Under the pieces are notes generated by a model. It made no database searches and was not told the DNA's origin. It worked only from the letters and a program-made list of their open reading frames with translations. From contig CAZRUH010000028.1 of the NCBI GenBank assembly GCA_964603325.1, positions 1 through 8,309 of the forward strand: DNA of 8,309 nucleotides. Direction: 5' to 3'. The stretch is from LSNR01 sp964603325 (GTDB lineage: Bacteria > Patescibacteriota > Minisyncoccia > Moranbacterales > UBA9337). How positions within the stretch are numbered: position 1 is the stretch's first letter; each line of letters opens with the position of its first letter. Position numbers and translations under genes: made by a program. Positions 1 to 4,544 of this stretch are shown piece by piece.

Positions 1-872
1 TTTTTCAATTTTACAGCCATAATTCTGAGCTTTTCTTTTTGTTTTATCTCTTTATCAAAACTGTTTTTCAACAAATAACTTGTAAATAAAATAGCAACAA
101 AAAAAGATCCTTTTAGGAAAAATTCTTGAACATTGTTTGAAATAAAAATATAACTGAAAGCAACGGCATTTAATAAAATAACCAAAGCATACAAAGTTAC
201 CACTTTTATTTTTAGCAATCTATATTTTGTAATCGCATAACCGGTAATTATGGCAAAAAATAATCCCGCTATATAAAATATTGGAATTATATCTATACCG
301 TAAGCAGGCAAAAAACCAATAGCTCCAACGCTAAGAATTGATAGTGCTACTATTTCCGTTTTAATTTTTGTTCTTTCTAATCCGATAGTTTTTTGATATT
401 TTTTTATCAATTCATAAAACATCATTCCCAAATAAAGAATAAAAAATAATAAAAAGAAATGGTGGAACACTTGCGCCCTGGAATGAATTCCCCAATTATA
501 TTTATATACTCCTTTGATAAACAATTCCGTTGATAAATTTAATATTAAAAAAAACAACGAAATTAGATAACCGACAATAATTATTTTTTTTCTTTTCTTA
601 AAATTATCAACAAACAATACGGAAAAATGATATATGGTAGGAGGTATAAAAATAACCGCTACGTAAATTAATCTATCCCAAAAGAAAGCACTCTCTAGTA
701 CATCATTTTTAAGCATCATAAATGTTCCAAAGAACCAAAAAAAAATTAAAACGGAAAAAGCTAAGAATAAAATATTTAAATTGTTTTTCTTACCTTCTAC
801 AAAAACAACCAATCCCAATATCAAAACAAATATAGCGCTAAGTAGTGGTAAAAAACTTATTAAATTAAACAT
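1..872 (-). CDS. 7TM-sensor membrane protein, probable histidine kinase (N-terminal part)
   Basis: An open frame runs from an ATG at 872-870 to the left edge: 290 residues without a stop, with the C-terminus outside the window. It is mostly hydrophobic, with about nine predicted membrane helices near residues 4-25, 32-53, 68-88, 97-116, 137-155, 176-190, 195-214, 225-245 and 252-268. The helix order, the short charged loops, the segment KKYQKTIGLERTKIK (157-171) and the ending GYAITKYRLLKIKVV (211-225) match the N-terminal 7TM sensor module that precedes HisKA/HATPase domains in many Patescibacteria. After the last helix a charged, coiled-coil-like stretch (residues 270-290, KEIKQKEKLRIMAVKLK) begins, where the linker to the kinase core normally starts. 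The kinase domain itself is not visible, so another output domain such as GGDEF is possible. No Shine-Dalgarno sequence precedes the ATG. A promoter candidate lies just upstream at 900-928. Confidence 0.72.
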   Translation of the reverse strand, partial: MFNLISFLPLLSAIFVLILGLVVFVEGKKNNLNILFLAFSVLIFFWFFGTFMMLKNDVLESAFFWDRLIYVAVIFIPPTIYHFSVLFVDNFKKRKKIIIVGYLISLFFLILNLSTELFIKGVYKYNWGIHSRAQVFHHFFLLFFILYLGMMFYELIKKYQKTIGLERTKIKTEIVALSILSVGAIGFLPAYGIDIIPIFYIAGLFFAIITGYAITKYRLLKIKVVTLYALVILLNAVAFSYIFISNNVQEFFLKGSFFVAILFTSYLLKNSFDKEIKQKEKLRIMAVKLK

Positions 873-899
873 ATCTAAAAAAATAAAAAGTCTAACTAA

Positions 900-928
900 A
901 ATATAGCATAAATTAATTATTCAAACAA
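900..928 (-). promoter_or_regulatory. Candidate sigma-70-type promoter for the 7TM sensor gene
   Basis: On the minus strand TTGTTT (928-923) is followed after exactly 17 bp by TATATT (905-900). Transcription would begin near 893, giving a leader of about 20 nt before the ATG at 872. The -35 box directly abuts the terminator stem of the upstream reductase gene, whose T-rich tail it forms. In DNA this AT-rich, near-consensus hexamers also arise by chance, so confidence is moderate. Confidence 0.45.
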
Positions 929-956
929 AATCCGACAATCACCATGATGTCGGATT
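921..956 (-). terminator. Intrinsic terminator of the reductase gene, stop codon in its loop
   Basis: A perfect 9-bp inverted repeat (929-937 paired with 948-956, AATCCGACA / TGTCGGATT) encloses a 10-nt loop at 938-947. On the minus strand it is followed by TTTGTTTGAAT, a T-rich release tract. The TGA stop of the reductase gene (941-939) lies within the loop, so one stem arm is translated (residues NNPT near the end) and the other is the start of the 3' UTR. Confidence 0.7.
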
Positions 957-1991
957 ATTCTTCCCAAATTTGCTTCTTACGGCAAATCTGAGAAGTAAGT
1001 TAACATCCTCTTGTGTTATGGGAGGATGTTCTTCAAAAGCACTTCCTAGTGCTTTTTTGCAATTTTCCTGAGAAAATTGCGGATTATAGGAAATAAACGG
1101 TCTATAATCCCTTATTCCTCTGGAAATTGCCATTTGCAGAAGTTTCATTTTCTTACTTCTGCAATCTTTGGGATTTCTCAAGACAGAAGGACCGGAAATC
1201 CCAAGACTTTCTAGCCCCATTTGCAAGAGGCTTTCAAACTTGGGAGGGTTTCCATTTGTTATATTGAAACACCCCTCCCTATTCGCCTCCATCAAATCAA
1301 CAATCAACTTTGCAACATAGTCAATTGTTACTATGTTGATGGAAGCATCTTTATCTCCCGGAACAGCAACAGAAAATTGACTGCTCCTGGAAATTTTTTT
1401 TAACCGCCAGAAAACTTCCATGAACCTATACCAACCACTGTTCATGGAAGAACAGAAGCCATTGTCGGCAAGCGAGCCGACAACTATACTGGGAGCATAT
1501 ATAAATGCTCTCCTCTGGCTTTTTTTAAATGCCCATTTCAGGACTTTTTTTTCAGCCAGGATCTTAGAACAAATGTAAGGATTTACAAACTCCCCACATT
1601 TAGAGATCTCAGCCACAATTCCGTTTTTCATAAAATCTCTCGCAAATGCTGTAGAGACAAAATGAAAATTGTGGATATTACTTCTAGAAGCCAATGCCAA
1701 CATAGCTTCTGTTCCATCAAGATTCGTCTGCATGATATCTTTTTCAAACGAATTTCTAAATCTTACATCCCCGGCACAATGCAAGATTGCTTTTGCATTT
1801 ACCTTACTGGGGATATTTTTAAGATCTCCCTCAATAATTTGGATATTATCGAGAGATTTTACTCCAACGGTTCTGAGAGTTTTTTCCAACCTCTCAACCG
1901 CTGAAACTCTCTTGTGTCCCCGCACAAGGCAGAAGATATTTTTATCATATCTCCTGAGGATTTCTCGAACTATAAAACGTCCGAGAAACCC
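929..1991. repeat. Continuous tiling of short inverted repeats (hairpins) through the reductase gene
   Basis: Perfect stems, written left arm/right arm: 929-937/948-956 (9 bp), 1002-1010/1022-1030 (9), 1035-1043/1048-1056 (9, tetraloop), 1059-1067/1072-1080 (9, tetraloop), 1081-1089/1102-1110 (9), 1134-1143/1155-1164 (10), 1168-1177/1195-1204 (10), 1313-1321/1330-1338 (9), 1415-1425/1440-1450 (11), 1462-1469/1476-1483 (8), 1493-1498/1505-1510 (6), 1515-1520/1554-1559 (6), 1574-1578/1583-1587 (5), 1613-1620/1667-1674 (8, long loop with two inner 5-bp helices), 1686-1691/1705-1710 (6), 1722-1727/1748-1753 (6), 1778-1784/1793-1799 (7), 1911-1916/1923-1928 (6). Imperfect stems: 1242-1252/1266-1279 (11 bp, 3-nt bulge), 1809-1814/1824-1830 (6, bulge), 1830-1838/1845-1853 (8 of 9), 1868-1879/1891-1900 (10, 2-nt bulge), 1930-1939/1947-1956 (9 of 10), 1958-1967/1982-1991 (9 of 10). 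The arms differ in sequence from hairpin to hairpin, so this is not one repeated element. Confidence 0.85.
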
Positions 1992-2012
1992 CGTCACTCC
2001 TGTGATTAACAT
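939..2012 (-). CDS. Extended SDR / thioester-reductase-like NAD(P)-dependent oxidoreductase
   Basis: A 357-residue cytosolic protein of the Rossmann-fold extended SDR class, closest by motif to NAD_binding_4 (male-sterility / thioester reductase) proteins. The dinucleotide-binding TGVTGFLG is at 4-11. CLVRG at 28-32 carries an arginine typical of NADP-preferring reductases. GDL at 62-64 and HCAGDVRF at 78-85 line the cofactor site. The catalytic set is S120/T121 (FVSTAFA) and Y146-x-x-x-K150 (NPYICSK). The second half should hold the substrate-binding region, so the substrate cannot be named; acyl-thioester reduction or sugar-nucleotide chemistry are both possible. The ATG at 2012-2010 is preceded by AAGGAGG eight bases upstream, which fixes the start; two closer ATGs (2020, 2017) are out of frame. 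The gene is richer in G+C than its surroundings (29/60 in 1441-1500 against 10/60 in 541-600). It is filled with inverted repeats, listed separately, and ends inside its own terminator. It may have been acquired by transfer. Confidence 0.85.
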   Translation of the reverse strand: MLITGVTGFLGRFIVREILRRYDKNIFCLVRGHKRVSAVERLEKTLRTVGVKSLDNIQIIEGDLKNIPSKVNAKAILHCAGDVRFRNSFEKDIMQTNLDGTEAMLALASRSNIHNFHFVSTAFARDFMKNGIVAEISKCGEFVNPYICSKILAEKKVLKWAFKKSQRRAFIYAPSIVVGSLADNGFCSSMNSGWYRFMEVFWRLKKISRSSQFSVAVPGDKDASINIVTIDYVAKLIVDLMEANREGCFNITNGNPPKFESLLQMGLESLGISGPSVLRNPKDCRSKKMKLLQMAISRGIRDYRPFISYNPQFSQENCKKALGSAFEEHPPITQEDVNLLLRFAVRSKFGKNNPTSW

Positions 2013-2020
2013 AACATCAT

Positions 2021-2027
2021 CCTCCTT
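2021..2027 (-). promoter_or_regulatory. Strong ribosome binding site of the reductase gene
   Basis: On the minus strand AAGGAGG ends eight bases before the ATG at 2012. It decides the start. It is notable because the other genes whose starts are visible (sensor, TIG protein, ndk, dnaE) have no recognisable Shine-Dalgarno sequence. Confidence 0.8.
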
Positions 2028-2072
2028 AAATCTACCCCCTAAGTTAAAAGAGGGTTTTTGTCATCTGTATAT

Positions 2073-2101
2073 TGTATAACATCTAAATGATATTTAGTAA
2101 A
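2073..2101 (-). promoter_or_regulatory. Candidate promoter of the reductase gene with extended -10
   Basis: On the minus strand TTTACT (2101-2096) is followed after 17 bp by TATACA (2078-2073), which is preceded by TGT, giving an extended -10 (TGnTATACA). Transcription would start near 2066, leaving a leader of about 54 nt. That leader contains the Shine-Dalgarno sequence and a possible 6-pair hairpin (2034-2039/2050-2055, one T-G pair). The spacer between the boxes is occupied by the inverted repeat at 2083-2097. Confidence 0.4.
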
Positions 2102-2161
2102 CAAGTTTGCTATATTTATCAATTGATAGTATTCCGGAAATGCTTCGGTAATAATTATTAC
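2083..2161. promoter_or_regulatory. Three evenly spaced AT-rich palindromes upstream of the reductase gene (possible operators)
   Basis: The three are CTAAAT-gat-ATTTAG at 2083-2097, a perfect 12-bp palindrome TATCAATTGATA at 2117-2128, and a perfect 14-bp palindrome GTAATAATTATTAC at 2148-2161. Their centres (2090, 2122.5, 2154.5) are about 32 bp apart, close to three DNA helical turns. A further small palindrome, TTCCGGAA, lies at 2132-2139. The sequences differ, so they are not copies of one operator. Regulator binding is inference. Confidence 0.35.
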
Positions 2162-2180
2162 TATTTGCATTTTGCCAACA

Positions 2181-2212
2181 AAAAGACAATGACAAATTTA
2201 AGTTTGTGTCTT
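2181..2212 (-). terminator. Probable intrinsic terminator of the RNHCP gene
   Basis: Twenty-four bases after the RNHCP stop codon, the minus strand can fold as AAGACA-CAAA / TTTG-TGTCTT: 2207-2212 with 2183-2188, and 2203-2206 with 2193-2196. The loop has 6 nt and one side carries a 4-nt bulge (2189-2192). The T-rich tract TTTTTG follows at once. The bulge weakens the call. Confidence 0.45.
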
Positions 2213-2236
2213 GTGTTTATATTTGTTTAAAATCGT

Positions 2237-2443
2237 TTATTTAAATTCTCCACCGGATATTTTGACAACAACATCAAAATCATCATTATCAGCAATTCTA
2301 TTTCTTTTTTTAAGTCCACATTTAATGCATTTATGAACTATCCGATACTTACCTTTTTTAATGTCAATTTCAATAGGTCTCATCATTCCTTGACACCTTT
2401 CCTTTCTGTCTCCCGGATTTATATCCACATGTTTACTCCAAAG
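2237..2443 (-). CDS. RNHCP-domain protein, C-terminal part (5' end lost in assembly gap)
   Basis: The 68 visible residues begin LWSKHVDINPGDRKERCQG and continue to a C-terminal zinc-knuckle-like HKCIKCGLKKRNR, followed by DDFDVVVKISGGEFK and a TAA stop. This matches the RNHCP family, small proteins with two cysteine clusters in which an N-terminal Cys-x-x-Cys and the sequence RNHCPxCLWSKHVD precede the part seen here. The family usually has about 90-100 residues, so roughly 30 residues with the first zinc ligands and the start codon should lie in the N block. The C-terminal cysteines and the NRIADDDxFD-like ending are intact. The molecular function of the family is not established; nucleic-acid binding is a common guess. 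The gene looks truncated only because of the gap. Confidence 0.75.
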   Translation of the reverse strand, partial: LWSKHVDINPGDRKERCQGMMRPIEIDIKKGKYRIVHKCIKCGLKKRNRIADNDDFDVVVKISGGEFK

Positions 2444-2543
2444 NNNNNNNNNNNNNNNNNNNNNNNNNNNNNNNNNNNNNNNNNNNNNNNNNNNNNNNNN
2501 NNNNNNNNNNNNNNNNNNNNNNNNNNNNNNNNNNNNNNNNNNN
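2444..2543. other. Assembly gap of 100 N
   Basis: Exactly 100 unknown bases, the conventional placeholder when two contigs are scaffolded without a measured distance. It interrupts the RNHCP gene. The 43 bases on its right side (2544-2586) carry no recognisable RNHCP N-terminus, so the true distance and the completeness of this junction are unknown. Confidence 0.98.
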
Positions 2544-2586
2544 TAATCAATGACAAGCCAATGATAACTATGCAAGCGCAAAAATT

Positions 2587-3615
2587 TTATTGGTTATATC
2601 CAAACAACCATTTAATTTTTTTAAGTTTTAGTTTATGTTTAAATAATTTTACCTCTCCGGAATTTATAACCCTGACTTTTAATTTCTTTTTCCCCAATTT
2701 CTTAACATCATTCATTCTAAAATAAGCGATTAGTTTTTTACCACTTTTTTTTCTAACTTTATATGCTTTTTTACTTCCAAGTTTTACAACTGAACTTTTT
2801 TTAAATCGTTTTCCGTATATTGTCAGTTTAATAACCTCTTTTCCTGTTTTTGTTGTAAACTTTCTTGCTTTAACCCTGTTTATTTTCGGTTTTTCCGCCA
2901 AAGAAGATTTATCAACCGCTTCAAATTCAGTAAAATGAGCGGCGTTAAAAGTAATGGTTCTTGACTCTCTATCATAAGTCAATCCCGATACCACATCTCC
3001 GTTATCTTTTTCTCCGTTAACCAAAATTACGGGATTATCAAAATCCGGAACATTGTACATAGTCAAAATTGCTCCATATCCGGACATTCCATTAACTATA
3101 TCCGCATCCAAAGAAATTTTCGCCGTGTCCACATCCATTCTTTCACCAAAAGTTTTCATAAACAACATGAAATCATAACTCATAAAATCTATCGGCTGAG
3201 TAAACTCTATTTTTCCATCAACTATTCCGTTGGTACTGTGCTGAAAATACAAGTTGTTCACTGAGTGCCAATTTTCGGCATCAATAAGATTTGTTTCAAT
3301 TCCTTCTTCGGAGTTCTCTCCACTTGCTATTTCGTTGGGAATTTGCGCTATACCGGCGCAAGCATTAGTCGCTTCCGTTGATGCTTCCTCAGAAGACATA
3401 CCCATGTTGTTTTGAAAATATGCGGAAGTTATATTAACACAATTCGGATCATCGGGTCTGCTCAATTGACTCATAATATTCCAAAACGGGTCATTTTTGG
3501 AGGGCATATCTCCCTCGGGCCCGTTGGCTAAAATATCTTGCGTACCAAACCCAAAGAGCAATACCGACCCAAAGAACAGCACCATAAAATTTCTTTTAAT
3601 TTCTTTCTTTTTCAT
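2587..3615 (-). CDS. Secreted protein with acidic body and highly basic IPT/TIG-like C-terminal domain
   Basis: This 342-residue protein has a clear signal peptide: KKKEIKR, a hydrophobic core near 11-24, and a likely signal peptidase I site after ILA30. The body (31-240) contains two cysteines (C59, C86) that could form a disulfide, and ends in a strand-rich segment with AAHFTEFEAV (225-234), a pattern seen closing beta-sandwich modules of Patescibacteria surface proteins. Residues 244-320 look like an IPT/TIG immunoglobulin-like fold (INRVKARKFTTKTGKEVIKLTIYGKRFKKSSVVKLGSKKA..., ending KVRVINSG). Charge is sharply divided: by my count 34 acidic and 10 basic residues in 31-240, against 4 acidic and 37 basic in 241-342. 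It is probably exported, perhaps attached to the cell surface through the basic tail. The ATG at 3615 gives the signal peptide directly; no Shine-Dalgarno sequence is seen. Specific function is unknown. Confidence 0.75.
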   Translation of the reverse strand: MKKKEIKRNFMVLFFGSVLLFGFGTQDILANGPEGDMPSKNDPFWNIMSQLSRPDDPNCVNITSAYFQNNMGMSSEEASTEATNACAGIAQIPNEIASGENSEEGIETNLIDAENWHSVNNLYFQHSTNGIVDGKIEFTQPIDFMSYDFMLFMKTFGERMDVDTAKISLDADIVNGMSGYGAILTMYNVPDFDNPVILVNGEKDNGDVVSGLTYDRESRTITFNAAHFTEFEAVDKSSLAEKPKINRVKARKFTTKTGKEVIKLTIYGKRFKKSSVVKLGSKKAYKVRKKSGKKLIAYFRMNDVKKLGKKKLKVRVINSGEVKLFKHKLKLKKIKWLFGYNQ

Positions 3616-3712
3616 TTTTGTTTTTAATGTAAATTTATTAAAGTTCCAATAAACTACATTTATTTAAAAAAATTAAATTTTTTATTTTAATTTTAAATAT
3701 CTCATTCAATAT

Positions 3713-4327
3713 TTATTCCAAAATTCCATCAAGATTTACATCATATAAAATTTGTTCTTGCACCAGTCTGTAATCAATGATTTCTTCTTTATTAAACCAA
3801 ATTTTAATTTCTCGCTCCGCCTCTTCCGGAACATCACTACAATGAATTAAGTTTCTAACCGCACGTTCATCACTACCGGCCAGATCGTAAGAATCAACAG
3901 TCAAATCCCCTCTTATTGTTCCGACATCCGAAGTTAACGGCTCTGTTCCTCCAACAATTTTCTTTATAATTCCAACCGCTTCATTACCTTCAATAACCAT
4001 CGCCAGCACGGGACCACTGGTCATAAAAGCAACCAGTTGTTTAATAATATCTTTTCCATACTCCATAGCATCTTTCTCTATTTTCATTCCCGATTTTTTT
4101 CTGGCATCAATAATTCCCTGTCCCTTTTCCATAAACCAAGCGTCGTCCTTATTATAGTGTTCCCAGCATTGTTTTTCTGTTGGAATAAAAAATTTAAAAC
4201 CAACAAATTTTAATCCTGTTCTTTCAAAGCGCTTAATTATTTCTCCCACCAGACTTCTTTGTATTCCATCCGGTTTTATCATTACAAATGTTCGCTCTTT
4301 TTTGGCTTCTTTTTTTTGTTCGGTCAT
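3713..4327 (-). CDS. ndk: Nucleoside diphosphate kinase, enlarged form
   Basis: It transfers the gamma-phosphate from NTPs to NDPs through a phosphohistidine, balancing nucleotide pools. Starting from the ATG at 4327 the protein has 204 residues. TFVMIKPDG at 13-21 carries the conserved lysine K18. Y58 (HYNKDD), T128 (GGTEP), R139 (GTIRGD), N159 and the catalytic H162 (NLIHCSD, family NxxHGSD) with S164 are all present, so the enzyme should be active. The usual length is 130-155. The excess comes from about 28 extra residues between HYNKDD and the SGP motif (about residues 59-103), a lysine-rich N-terminus, and some 8 added C-terminal residues. A TTG at 4342 could add five residues (MKLNN), but ATG is preferred; neither has a Shine-Dalgarno sequence. 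It is divergent from dnaE across 217 bp. The 97 bp after the stop, up to the TIG gene, is almost pure A/T without a convincing terminator. Confidence 0.93.
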   Translation of the reverse strand: MTEQKKEAKKERTFVMIKPDGIQRSLVGEIIKRFERTGLKFVGFKFFIPTEKQCWEHYNKDDAWFMEKGQGIIDARKKSGMKIEKDAMEYGKDIIKQLVAFMTSGPVLAMVIEGNEAVGIIKKIVGGTEPLTSDVGTIRGDLTVDSYDLAGSDERAVRNLIHCSDVPEEAEREIKIWFNKEEIIDYRLVQEQILYDVNLDGILE

Positions 4328-4502
4328 ATTGTTTAGTTTCAAAAATTTAAATGAATTACAAAATACTCACCTACATTATTCACCTTAAACAAAAAATTAT
4401 CATATTTTTTTTTAATTTGCAAATTTTTAGATATTTTCAACAATAAAAAATGTCATATATTTGCGCATATTACACAGCGCCGTATTATTTTTTGAAAAAA
4501 TT

Positions 4503-4511
4503 TGCTACAAT
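4503..4511 (+). promoter_or_regulatory. Candidate extended -10 promoter of dnaE
   Basis: TGCTACAAT matches the extended -10 pattern TGnTATAAT with one change and lies 33 bases before the dnaE ATG. Initiation would fall near 4518, giving a leader of about 27 nt. The -35 region (about 4483-4488, TATTAT) is poor, as is usual for extended -10 promoters. The remaining divergent region contains a perfect 12-bp palindrome AATTTGCAAATT at 4414-4425, a possible regulator site. I could not single out a promoter for ndk in it. Confidence 0.4.
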
Positions 4512-4544
4512 AGTAAATACCGTTTCTTATTAATAGCTAATTTT

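Noticed and set aside
1035..1080. Back-to-back hairpins as intrinsic terminators
   Set aside because: The hairpin at 1035-1056 has an A-rich left arm, so its minus-strand copy ends in a short T run like a terminator. It lies mid-gene, however, and has many neighbours without T tracts, so termination is not the common explanation.
929..1991. CRISPR array, integron attC sites or a cluster of MITEs as explanation for the inverted repeats
   Set aside because: No sequence is repeated from unit to unit, there are no spacers of constant length, and the whole stretch is one intact coding frame with enzyme motifs.
1669..2079. Plus-strand open frames opposite the reductase gene (also 1221-1403 and 1662-1904)
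   Set aside because: They lack a Shine-Dalgarno sequence and recognisable domains and are fully explained as shadows of the well-supported minus-strand gene.
2237..2581. A continuous 114-residue reading frame through the N block, starting at a TTG
   Set aside because: The frame is an artefact of translating 100 unknown bases. The residues right of the gap (LHSYHWLVID) do not resemble an RNHCP N-terminus, so only the part up to 2443 is annotated.
3667..3683. AAAAAATT/AATTTTTT inverted repeat between ndk and the TIG gene as a terminator
   Set aside because: It is pure A/T with a one-base centre, too weak to form a stable RNA hairpin, and expected by chance in this nearly pure A/T spacer.
4461..4544. 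N-terminal extension of DnaE by 28 residues from a TTG
   Set aside because: The extension is unlike the family, overlaps the extended -10 promoter candidate, and the ATG at 4545 gives the standard start just before the PHP motif.
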